Shown here: piece after piece, positions 1 through 5,460 of the stretch
Layout: each line of letters opens with the position of its first letter
Numbering within the stretch: position 1 is the first letter of the stretch
Assembly: GCA_016795125.1 (NCBI GenBank)
Contig: JAEUIG010000013.1
Location: 1 to 6,563 of the forward strand
DNA from: Planctomycetaceae bacterium
GTDB lineage: Bacteria; Planctomycetota; Planctomycetia; Planctomycetales; Planctomycetaceae
Length of the DNA: 6,563 nucleotides
Direction of reading: 5' to 3'
Notes under the pieces: generated by a model
What the model saw: the letters and a program-made list of their open reading frames with translations, nothing else
Database searches by the model: none
Told to the model about the DNA's origin: nothing
Made by a program: the position numbers and the translations under genes

Positions 1-667
1 CGGGTGGTCGATCCATCAACGACCGGAAGACGGGATCGGAAAAGTAATTCTGCAACACCAGGCCCCGGAGCATTGGAAAATTGGAGACGTTGAGGTCGCG
101 CGGTCGCCAGCCGGAGAGCCAGGTGTCGAGCGTGACGACGATCGCCTTGTAGCCGGCCCGTTCGGCGCGTGAGACCAGGCTCTCGGCCAGTTCCTTATGG
201 CGCGGCGTGTACAGCTGAAAGAATCCGGGCGTGTCGCCTGCGGCCTCTGCGACCTTTTCCAGCGGATCGTTCGTCAGCGTTGTGGCGCAGAAGGGAACTC
301 CCGAGAGCGCGCTGGCCCGCGCTGCGTGGAGGTCTCCATGACCGTCCGGGGTGCAGATGCCGTTGACTCCGATCGGCGACATGAAGATCGGACTGGGAAA
401 GCGAACTCCGAAGAGTTCGACCGAGAGATCGCGCGTGGACGTGTCGACCATCATCCGGGGGATCATGCCCCAGCGATGGAAGGCGGCGACATTGCTGTCC
501 TGCGTCCACTCATCGCCGCAACCCCCTTGAACGTAGTTGAGCACCTGCGGCGGCATCGCGGCCTCCGCGCGCTTGACCAGCGTCGCGAAGTCGACAGGCA
601 GCCTGGGGATCACCCCCTGCAGTCCGTCGCCGTAGATCAGGTTCTGGTAGTCGCCGTAGTGCGCCAT
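1..667 (-). CDS. Lactate 2-monooxygenase-like FMN-dependent alpha-hydroxy-acid oxidase (partial, C-terminus off the left edge)
   Basis: Translating the minus strand from the ATG at 667 gives 222 residues with no stop before the window edge. The family enzyme is about 390 residues, so the C-terminal 40% is missing. Family members oxidise L-lactate or related 2-hydroxy acids with FMN; lactate 2-monooxygenase gives acetate, CO2 and water. Visible landmarks are the N-terminal YGDYQNLIYGDGL block, Y45 in YVQGG, the GDE at 50-52, the flavin-binding SPIG at 97-100, QLY at 151-153, TLDT at 179-182 and GWRPRDL at 186-192. These match my recollection of Mycobacterium lactate 2-monooxygenase almost block for block, including the start position, which is why I chose this ATG although no Shine-Dalgarno is visible. 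The catalytic His/Arg region and the second half of the barrel lie outside the window, so oxidase versus monooxygenase chemistry cannot be decided. It is divergent from the lipoprotein gene at 976. Cytoplasmic; no signal peptide. Confidence 0.9.
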   Translation of the reverse strand, partial: MAHYGDYQNLIYGDGLQGVIPRLPVDFATLVKRAEAAMPPQVLNYVQGGCGDEWTQDSNVAAFHRWGMIPRMMVDTSTRDLSVELFGVRFPSPIFMSPIGVNGICTPDGHGDLHAARASALSGVPFCATTLTNDPLEKVAEAAGDTPGFFQLYTPRHKELAESLVSRAERAGYKAIVVTLDTWLSGWRPRDLNVSNFPMLRGLVLQNYFSDPVFRSLMDRPP

Positions 668-708
668 GCGCGGGTTCCGCGGGAATGCGTGGTTGGCCGT
701 TGCCGGGG

Positions 709-736
709 AGGATAACCGGTCGTGACTCGAGTACAA
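709..736 (-). promoter_or_regulatory. Weak candidate promoter for the lactate monooxygenase gene
   Basis: On the minus strand a TTGTAC (731-736) lies 16 bases from a TATCCT (709-714). The -10 matches TATAAT at 4 of 6 positions and the -35 matches TTGACA at only 3 of 6. It would give a leader of about 35 bases. Seen directly, but weak; treat it as a guess. Confidence 0.22.
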
Positions 737-834
737 ACTGACTTCATTCGCGGGGGCGGCATGTTGAGTGTTAAGCGTGCCGCAGCAGCTTGGCGCGCCC
801 TGTCAAGAGCAAGGCGAGCGAGAGGAAAGTCCGC

Positions 835-861
835 CACGCCCATCCCGTTGGTCTGGGCGTG
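835..861. repeat. 8-bp perfect inverted repeat in the divergent spacer
   Basis: CACGCCCA (835-842) and TGGGCGTG (854-861) are exact reverse complements around an 11-base loop. It lies about 40 bases upstream of the -35 of the lipoprotein promoter and 170 bases upstream of the monooxygenase start. It could be a regulator site or a leader hairpin, but in G+C-rich DNA one repeat of this length can arise by chance. Confidence 0.35.
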
Positions 862-903
862 CCACCCGGGATCGCTGCCACCAAAGGTCGGCCGGCGCAC
901 GGA

Positions 904-932
904 TTGGCACAACAGCGTTGTTCGGCGATACT
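904..932 (+). promoter_or_regulatory. Sigma70-like promoter for the cytochrome c'-like lipoprotein gene
   Basis: TTGGCA (904-909, 5 of 6 against TTGACA) is followed after exactly 17 bases by GATACT (927-932, 4 of 6 against TATAAT). Transcription would begin near 939, giving a leader of about 37 bases that contains the AAGGAG at 960-965. A short inverted repeat, ACAAC-AGC-GTTGT (909-921), sits between the boxes and could be an operator. Confidence 0.5.
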
Positions 933-959
933 TTCCGGCGACGTCGGTCCCCATCGTTC

Positions 960-965
960 AAGGAG
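960..965 (+). promoter_or_regulatory. Ribosome binding site fixing the lipoprotein start at 976
   Basis: AAGGAG ends 10 bases before the ATG at 976. The same frame is open back to an ATG at 790, but that start has no comparable site and would put 62 Arg-rich residues in front of the signal peptide. Confidence 0.7.
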
Positions 966-975
966 TTGCGGCCCT

Positions 976-2061
976 ATGTCTCGGGCATTGTGGATGCTGT
1001 TTGCAGCTGGCGGCGCACTGATGGTCGGTTGCGGATCGGGCGGGAAGCCTCCCTCGAAACCTGAGACTTCGGCCGCTCCCGCTGCTGCGCCGGAGCAATC
1101 CACAAGTTCATCGTCCACGTCGAGCAGCGAGACGCGTGATTCGCGCACGAGGTGGATCGGAGATGTTCCGTACGATGTCTTCTATGATCGTCCGTTGGAC
1201 GTTCTCGGAGACACCACGCCGCCAGTGGCGACGATGACTCCTGCCGATTCAGGCGACGCGGTCGCGCCACCGCAACAGACGGAAGGCGCCCCCGACTCCG
1301 TAGCGCCTGTGGAGACGCCGGCAGTCGGGAATCCCTCCTCTCCGGTCGATCAGGGCACCGTGGACTGGGCCGTCGTCGCGCCGATCGATCGGCTGGAAGC
1401 AGAGACGAAGGAAATCCGCACGCGTCTGTCGGCGAACCTGCAGACGGTCGCGACATTCAACGCGAACGTTGACGGAATCGAGACGGACGGGAGCATCCTG
1501 GCGCTGATCGCCGCGATCATCGAGCGGCATCCCCAGAAGGTGAACTGGCAGGACCGTGCCCGCCACGTGCGACAACTGGGATATGACGTCTACATCAACG
1601 CCTCCGGCAAAGGGCGCGGTCCGTTCACCAGCACCAAGGAGCCGTTCGAAAAGATCGTTGGGATCCTGGATGGCGGTCCGGCGCCGGAGATCGACGCGGC
1701 TGAACAGATTCCGCTGGGGGAGGCGGGAGACCGGTCACAGGTGATGCTGCGGTTCGAGACCGGGTTCGCCTGGCTCAGGGCGGACATCAACACGCCGGCG
1801 CGTCTCAAGGAGGAGAAGGATCGAGTCATCCGCGAGACGACCGTGCAGGCGGCGCTGGCGACAGCGCTGACGGATGCCAGCTTCGACACGACAGACCAGG
1901 AGCAGTATCAGCAGTTCCTGCAGCAGTTCATTGCGGGGGAACAGGCAATGACGGCCGCTGCAGAACTGGGCGACTTCACCGCGTACGAACAGGCGCGGGA
2001 CCGCGTTCAGAAGAGCTGCGACGCCTGCCACCTGGAATATCGGAACCGCAGTTCCGAGTGA
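976..2061 (+). CDS. Lipid-anchored cytochrome c'-like protein with C-terminal CxxCH
   Basis: 361 residues. Residues 1-19 form a lipoprotein signal peptide (Arg3, hydrophobic core, lipobox-like LMVGC with C19 to be lipidated). Residues 20-130 are a low-complexity Ser/Pro/Ala/Thr linker, probably reaching into the periplasm. The rest is alpha-helical and appears to be two related bundles, about 136-232 and 250-361. Only the second ends in a haem motif, C348-D-A-C351-H352 followed by LEYR, ten residues before the end. A CxxCH at the very C-terminus followed by a Tyr/Phe-Arg is typical of class II cytochromes (cytochrome c'). Similar two-bundle c-type proteins are, as I recall, common in planctomycetes. 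Electron transfer or gas binding is possible; no axial ligand or partner can be assigned here. The start is set by AAGGAG at 960-965 and by the signal peptide. The gene stops 16 bases from the convergent STAS gene. Confidence 0.78.
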   Translation: MSRALWMLFAAGGALMVGCGSGGKPPSKPETSAAPAAAPEQSTSSSSTSSSETRDSRTRWIGDVPYDVFYDRPLDVLGDTTPPVATMTPADSGDAVAPPQQTEGAPDSVAPVETPAVGNPSSPVDQGTVDWAVVAPIDRLEAETKEIRTRLSANLQTVATFNANVDGIETDGSILALIAAIIERHPQKVNWQDRARHVRQLGYDVYINASGKGRGPFTSTKEPFEKIVGILDGGPAPEIDAAEQIPLGEAGDRSQVMLRFETGFAWLRADINTPARLKEEKDRVIRETTVQAALATALTDASFDTTDQEQYQQFLQQFIAGEQAMTAAAELGDFTAYEQARDRVQKSCDACHLEYRNRSSE

Positions 2062-2077
2062 CAGGCAGATTCCCTGA
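2062..2077. other. 16-base convergent junction
   Basis: The stops of the plus-strand lipoprotein gene and the minus-strand STAS gene are 16 bases apart. The 10-base palindrome CCTGATCAGG (2073-2082) covers the STAS stop codon. No hairpin plus T-run terminator is visible for either strand. Confidence 0.5.
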
Positions 2078-2452
2078 TCAGGTGGCGCCCGGCGTCTGCA
2101 GCGCCTGGAGGGCGGCCTCCCGCGTGGGAAACGTCGGCCACAAGCGGTCGAGATTGGTCACTTCGATCACTTCCGCGCAGTTCGGCGTCAGGCCGCAAAG
2201 TGCGAAGCGTCCGCCGGGTTGCTGCTGAATCCGGTTCCACACGCGAAACAGCACCTCGATGAACGAGGAGCCGAAGAACTTCACGTGGGAGAGGTCGAAC
2301 AACATGCAGGGATTCGACCCCGTGATGGCCGACAGCAGCGTCTGCAACGTCTCCGGGATGTGGTCCTCGGTGATTCGATCGCACTCGGGGCCGTATGCCA
2401 CAACCGTGACGTTGCCTTCCCGCAGGATTTGTGGTGCTCCCGAAGCCGACAT
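2078..2452 (-). CDS. Stand-alone STAS-domain protein (anti-anti-sigma-factor-like)
   Basis: 124 residues from the ATG at 2452. The whole protein is one STAS domain: strand VTVVAYG near 15-21, strand CMLFDLSHVKFFGSS at 49-63, helix FIEVLFRVWNRI, then FALCGLTP and a C-terminal helix. STAS proteins of the SpoIIAA/RsbV type bind anti-sigma kinases and are switched by phosphorylation of a serine in a DSSG-like loop. Here that loop is G61-S62-S63-F64, so S62 is the likely equivalent of SpoIIAA Ser58, while the usual preceding Asp and the following Gly-Leu-Gly are replaced. The minus-strand AAGGAG at 2465-2470 touches the alternative ATG at 2464 (no spacer) but is 12 bases from 2452, so I chose 2452; the longer version adds MERS. 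No kinase, phosphatase or sigma gene is adjacent. It has its own promoter (2522-2549). The role is inferred from the fold only. Confidence 0.85.
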   Translation of the reverse strand: MSASGAPQILREGNVTVVAYGPECDRITEDHIPETLQTLLSAITGSNPCMLFDLSHVKFFGSSFIEVLFRVWNRIQQQPGGRFALCGLTPNCAEVIEVTNLDRLWPTFPTREAALQALQTPGAT

Positions 2453-2464
2453 GGATCGTTCCAT

Positions 2465-2470
2465 CTCCTT
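2465..2470 (-). promoter_or_regulatory. Ribosome binding site deciding the STAS start
   Basis: The minus strand reads AAGGAG directly followed by ATG at 2464 and, 12 bases later, by a second in-frame ATG at 2452. A spacer of zero does not allow initiation at 2464, so the site argues for 2452, although 12 bases is on the long side. Confidence 0.5.
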
Positions 2471-2521
2471 CCAGGAACAGGCGTTGCATGCGGCCGGCGG
2501 GGCGCACCGTTCCTTGACGCA

Positions 2522-2549
2522 ATCCTAACCGGCGGCACCGGAGTGTCAA
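2522..2549 (-). promoter_or_regulatory. Strong sigma70-like promoter of the STAS gene
   Basis: The minus strand has a perfect TTGACA (2544-2549), a 16-base spacer and TAGGAT (2522-2527, 4 of 6 against TATAAT). Transcription would start near 2515, giving a leader of roughly 60 bases that contains the AAGGAG. It is the best promoter match in the window and implies that the STAS gene is expressed independently of the porin gene upstream. Confidence 0.65.
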
Positions 2550-2569
2550 CCGCCACGGTGGACCGGCGG
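2550..2569. repeat. Short inverted repeat just upstream of the STAS -35 box
   Basis: CCGCC (2550-2554) and GGCGG (2565-2569) are complementary around 10 bases and abut the -35 box at 2544-2549. On the minus strand it is also about 60 bases past the porin stop, so it could be an upstream regulator site or a weak stop for porin transcripts. There is no T-run. Five-base arms are easily reached by chance. Confidence 0.2.
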
Positions 2570-2627
2570 TACGTCAGGGCTGGCAGGCGTCACCGGCGCG
2601 GCGATACTGCAGATGTCAGGGGCCTGA

Positions 2628-4259
2628 TCAGTAGTTGATCTGGCACTGAAGTCGGAGCAGTTGCCCGTCGAACAGCCGGTACGACTTGCGGCTCACCGCG
2701 GCCGAACTGCTGATGGCGTCCAGATTCGTGCGCTCGGTCCAACTGTAAGACAGCGTCAATTCCACTTCCTTGCGAATCTGCCACTCAAGTCCGGCATCGA
2801 GTTCCTTGACCTGTGCATGGGGTGCATTGCGGAACGATCGATAACCGCCGTCGAAGTACTGCCAGCGCGCAAACGGGAAGAAGTCGCCGCAATTGTCGGT
2901 CTGGATCCGGTACAGGAGCATCGCGTAGCCCCCTTGCAGAAAGTCCCGCTCGATCGCGGTCTGCGCGTCGTTCAGTTCCGGTCCGCGGCCGACGAGCCAC
3001 TCCGCCTGGAAGCCCAACGGCTGCGGATACCAGACGAACGTCCCGCCGATCCGCTGATCCAGGTGTCCGTCAACCTGTCCCCGTTCCCGCGTGCCGAGCG
3101 GCGTCACGTCGACCGCCCCCGCGCCCAGCGGACGGATCGGCGAACCGAGTACCACATACTCGCCGGTGTATCCCTGCACGGAGGTCTCGATGATTTGCCC
3201 GTTCTCAAACTCCCACGGCCAGGTCAGCCGCGACACAAGATGCACGTTGTCATTTTCCTCGCGGAACGAGCCCCCCTGTCCGTTGTGGACTCCGATGCCG
3301 AAGATGCCGTAGTTCCCTGACGGCTTGAGCCCTTCCTCGTTGAGCTTGTCAAACAACTCCTGCGCTTCCACCGGCGTCCAGTAATAGAACACTCCCAGAT
3401 CGCGCTCGTTGCGAGTGGCGCTGTTGAACGCATCGTCGCGGTCGAGCGGAACGCGGTTCGAGCTCGATTGCAGATTCTCCCAGCCGAAGGGCACCTTCGA
3501 CTGACCGACGCGAAACCGGTGGACCTTGTCGGTGTCGACGTAGAGATCGCCGTACCAGTCGCGGATCTGCGCGAACTGAATGGCGTCGGTGCTGCCCGGA
3601 ACGCCGGAGGCAAAGTCCGGCTGCAGGTACACAAACAGATGGTCGGTGATGTCCGCCTGAAAGATCAGTCGCGCGCGACGAATCAGAAAACTGTCGCGTG
3701 CTCCCACGGAGCTATCTCCCGCGTGCTGCGCGACAGCGGTCCCGTCCTCATGGTCCGTCGTATGATTGATGCGAAACTGCGCGTACCCGCGCATCTTGTA
3801 CTTCTCGTACCAGGCCTTCTCTTTGGGCTTCTCCGGTTCCTTGGGAGGCTCCGGTTTCTCTTCCGCTTCCGCCGCTGCTGCCGGAGTCTGGCTGCTGATG
3901 ATCTGCAGCGACGAACTCTCGACACCCGGTGCAAGAGGGGGTAACTCGATGGCGCCTGCCGTCGTTGGGACTACGTCGGTCTGCACCAACAGGTCTGCGT
4001 CGGACGCAATCCCCCCGGCAGTCCGGATCATCGCGGAAGCATCTTCCGGCACATTGTCGGTCGCACTCGGTCGCTGCGTCGCAACTGTGCGAACCGACGC
4101 GGTCCCTGCCGGTTGCAGGTCGGTCACCGGCGCTGATGGGCGCGGTGCGGACGTGACCGCCGGCTTGGCCGGCATCCGGGACTGGGCGGCGAGCGGCGCG
4201 CAAAACGCGTTGGCGCTGATTAGCAGGCCCAACCACAGGGAGAAGCGGAGACGGTGCAT
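2628..4259 (-). CDS. Outer-membrane porin, phosphate-selective OprO/OprP type
   Basis: 543 residues. Residues 1-26 are a Sec signal peptide (HRLR, then a hydrophobic core, cleavage near LAA). Residues 27-148 are a Pro/Ala/Thr-rich stretch ending in a charged Glu/Pro/Lys run (131-148). The beta-barrel begins at GYAQFR (158-163) and ends at the final LRLQCQINY, whose terminal aromatic residue is the usual outer-membrane assembly signal. Diagnostic blocks are RRARLIFQADITDHLFVYLQPDF (194-216, a strand pair), VGQSKVPFGWENLQSS (251-266) and DDAFNSATRNERDLGVFYYW (275-294). In this family the barrel passes phosphate or other small anions through the outer membrane. No phosphate transporter or Pho regulator is adjacent, so the substrate is not established. 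The barrel length is normal, but the N-terminal extension is longer than in Pseudomonas OprP. No Shine-Dalgarno precedes the ATG at 4259; the leader holds a nested hairpin (4274-4312). Confidence 0.9.
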   Translation of the reverse strand: MHRLRFSLWLGLLISANAFCAPLAAQSRMPAKPAVTSAPRPSAPVTDLQPAGTASVRTVATQRPSATDNVPEDASAMIRTAGGIASDADLLVQTDVVPTTAGAIELPPLAPGVESSSLQIISSQTPAAAAEAEEKPEPPKEPEKPKEKAWYEKYKMRGYAQFRINHTTDHEDGTAVAQHAGDSSVGARDSFLIRRARLIFQADITDHLFVYLQPDFASGVPGSTDAIQFAQIRDWYGDLYVDTDKVHRFRVGQSKVPFGWENLQSSSNRVPLDRDDAFNSATRNERDLGVFYYWTPVEAQELFDKLNEEGLKPSGNYGIFGIGVHNGQGGSFREENDNVHLVSRLTWPWEFENGQIIETSVQGYTGEYVVLGSPIRPLGAGAVDVTPLGTRERGQVDGHLDQRIGGTFVWYPQPLGFQAEWLVGRGPELNDAQTAIERDFLQGGYAMLLYRIQTDNCGDFFPFARWQYFDGGYRSFRNAPHAQVKELDAGLEWQIRKEVELTLSYSWTERTNLDAISSSAAVSRKSYRLFDGQLLRLQCQINY

Positions 4260-4273
4260 GTCAGTGAACGCAG

Positions 4274-4312
4274 GCGAGTTACGTTGCGGTGCGCAACGGC
4301 AGACTCACTCGC
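4274..4312 (-). promoter_or_regulatory. Nested hairpin in the porin mRNA leader
   Basis: Two compatible stems nest here. The inner stem is a perfect 7 bp, CGTTGCG (4282-4288) with CGCAACG (4292-4298), around a 3-base loop. The outer stem is 6 bp, GCGAGT (4274-4279) with ACTCGC (4307-4312). The structure ends 14 bases before the porin ATG at 4259, in a leader without a Shine-Dalgarno, so in the mRNA it could affect ribosome loading or stability. Its role is inferred; the pairing is seen directly. Confidence 0.4.
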
Positions 4313-4349
4313 GTCTTTATCGGTACTGACGATTGTGCCGATTTATTAA

Positions 4350-4367
4350 GACTGGAGAACCAGTCAA
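4350..4367 (-). promoter_or_regulatory. Palindrome overlapping a -35-like box upstream of the porin
   Basis: GACTGG-AGAA-CCAGTC (4350-4365) is a perfect 6-bp inverted repeat. Its minus-strand reading overlaps TTGACT (4362-4367, 5 of 6 against TTGACA), about 100 bases upstream of the porin start. The A+T-rich bases 4339-4349 follow, but no good -10 lies 16-18 bases away (the best is TAAATC, 3 of 6). It could be an operator at a porin promoter or a weak terminator of the deacylase transcript (its stop is at 4447). Confidence 0.3.
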
Positions 4368-4446
4368 GATTCTTCGGTCAGGCGATTTAAAGCGCCTCTG
4401 AAGCTGCCCCGCGGCACATTCTGCCGGTCAGCACCAGCGCGATCGG

Positions 4447-5337
4447 TCAGTTGAGCGGCAGGACGCCGCCGGTGCTGTCGCCCTGTCGCACGGCGGGCAC
4501 CGCCCGGAGAAACAGTGCCAGTCCGGATTCCGCGGCGGCAACGGTCCCGAGCGACTTGCCGAACGGATCGACGACCGTGCCCCACGTCTGCCCCGCTTCC
4601 ACGTGGTCGCCGAGTTCGACGGACGGCACAAAATAGCCGGCGGCGGGAGCAGGATGCATCACCTGCAAGTGCCCGCTGGCGACGCGCGGGTCTTCGACAA
4701 CGTGCTCCACCTGCGAAGGAGCGAGAGCACGCTCGATGATTCCGAGCATGCCGGCGACGTTGAGGCAGCCGGCGACGCATAATTCCACGGCGTGCTCCTC
4801 GAACCGCTCTCCTCCGCCGGCTTCGACATAGATCGCCGGCACGCCGGCGTCGCGCGCCACCGAGAGCGTCCGGCCGTCCAGCTGCGGATGCGTGCCCCAG
4901 ACAATGGGACAGTTGAACGCCCGCGCCATCCGGCGTTGTGATTCGAGCACTTTCTCGTCCGGATGCAGCATATATCCGGCCAGCGGCAGGATGCGGAACA
5001 GCCGTCCGCCGGTATGCAGATCGATGAAAGCGTCGGCCTCGCGAATCAGCGGTGCCAGCGCTGCGGCGATGCGTTCGGTGGAACTGCCGTCGCTGCGGCC
5101 GGGCATTGTCCGGGCGAGGTCGAGTCCATCCTCGCCGACTCGCTGACCTCCAAGAAACGCAGGCTCGTTGGCAATGGGAACCAACGTGATGCGGCCGCGC
5201 ACTACCACCGACTGCAGCTGCTGCCATAACCGGCGCACGGCCACCATTGGTTCGAACTCGTCGCCGTGCACGCCCGCCATGATCAGCAGATGCGGGCGAC
5301 CGCTCCCCAGCGACTGCATCGTGAGTTGGGTTTGCAT
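4447..5337 (-). CDS. Succinylglutamate desuccinylase/aspartoacylase-family zinc deacylase
   Basis: 296 residues from the ATG at 5337. The N-terminal two thirds is the M14-like deacylase fold. Zinc ligands are H24 and E27 in GVHGDE and H108 in FIDLHTGG; the likely catalytic acid is E172 in IYVEAGG. The C-terminal part (about 222-296) is the small beta domain of this family (GYFVPSVELGDHVEAG, then GTV and SGLALFLR). Members hydrolyse N-acyl amino acids or similar amides in the cytoplasm; the substrate cannot be named here. The usual DLNR substrate motif reads DLAR (73-76), losing the Asn that corresponds to human aspartoacylase Asn70 while keeping the Arg. No AST-pathway genes adjoin, so this is not assigned astE. 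The start has no Shine-Dalgarno, and a protein-like stretch lies upstream in another frame (see findings). It is divergent from the SGNH gene; promoter at 5383-5411. Confidence 0.87.
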   Translation of the reverse strand: MQTQLTMQSLGSGRPHLLIMAGVHGDEFEPMVAVRRLWQQLQSVVVRGRITLVPIANEPAFLGGQRVGEDGLDLARTMPGRSDGSSTERIAAALAPLIREADAFIDLHTGGRLFRILPLAGYMLHPDEKVLESQRRMARAFNCPIVWGTHPQLDGRTLSVARDAGVPAIYVEAGGGERFEEHAVELCVAGCLNVAGMLGIIERALAPSQVEHVVEDPRVASGHLQVMHPAPAAGYFVPSVELGDHVEAGQTWGTVVDPFGKSLGTVAAAESGLALFLRAVPAVRQGDSTGGVLPLN

Positions 5338-5382
5338 CTGTTGAATCCGGCGACAGGACGATGGTGATCGGCTCTCCGTTGC

Positions 5383-5411
5383 ACCATAATGCGACCGACA
5401 TCCGGTGCCAA
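5383..5411 (-). promoter_or_regulatory. Sigma70-like promoter of the deacylase gene
   Basis: The minus strand carries TTGGCA (5406-5411, 5 of 6) and, after exactly 17 bases, TATGGT (5383-5388, 4 of 6). Transcription would start near 5376, with a leader of about 39 bases. The -35 is the same hexamer, at the same spacing, as in the promoter at 904-932. On the opposite strand CATAAT (5385-5390, 5 of 6) is a possible -10 for the SGNH gene, but it lacks a good -35. Confidence 0.5.
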
Positions 5412-5423
5412 CGCCGAGTTGGC
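5407..5423. repeat. Inverted repeat overlapping the deacylase -35 box
   Basis: GCCAAC (5407-5412) and GTTGGC (5418-5423) are exact reverse complements around 5 bases. The left arm overlaps the minus-strand -35 box (5406-5411), and the element lies between two divergent genes, a usual place for a local operator. A repeat of this size can occur by chance; its position is the argument. Confidence 0.35.
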
Positions 5424-5454
5424 GAGTCCGAGAAGAACGCGATCACTCAGCACC

Positions 5455-5460
5455 GAAAGG
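5455..5460 (+). promoter_or_regulatory. Ribosome binding site fixing the SGNH hydrolase start
   Basis: GAAAGG ends 9 bases before the ATG at 5470. The same frame has an ATG at 5389, but that start would put 27 non-conserved residues before the twin-arginine signal and has no ribosome site. Confidence 0.6.

Larger units (their letters stand above)
668..903. other. Divergent intergenic spacer with no gene
   Basis: The 308 bases between the two divergent starts (668-975) hold no convincing coding sequence. Open frames here are Arg/Pro-rich, and the only protein-like frame upstream of 976 becomes convincing at the lipoprotein signal peptide. The right end (904-932) holds the promoter of the plus-strand gene, and 835-861 holds an inverted repeat. 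The rest shows nothing I can name. Confidence 0.6.

Noticed and set aside
197..715. 172-codon plus-strand open frame
   Set aside because: It is antisense to the lactate monooxygenase gene, whose conserved blocks are continuous on the minus strand.
820..833. Resemblance to the conserved GAGGAAAGTCCG segment of RNase P RNA
   Set aside because: Only this short match is present. The later conserved ACAGAA segment and the 3' half of the RNA are missing, and the downstream sequence is promoter and coding.
790..975. Upstream extension of the cytochrome-like lipoprotein to an ATG at 790
   Set aside because: The extra 62 residues are Arg/Pro-rich, would bury the lipoprotein signal peptide and include the promoter; AAGGAG supports 976.
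2007..2549. 180-codon minus-strand open frame over the STAS gene
   Set aside because: It is Arg/Gly-rich, overlaps the STAS domain in another frame and has no recognisable motif.
2661..3320. 219-codon plus-strand open frame inside the porin region
   Set aside because: It is antisense to the porin, whose conserved blocks and signal peptide are all on the minus strand.
4364..5446. 360-codon minus-strand open frame covering the deacylase
   Set aside because: Most of it is Arg/Ala/Gly-rich with no domain, the signature of an out-of-frame reading of a G+C-rich gene. Only its short 5' part (5338-5401) looks protein-like and is reported as a finding.
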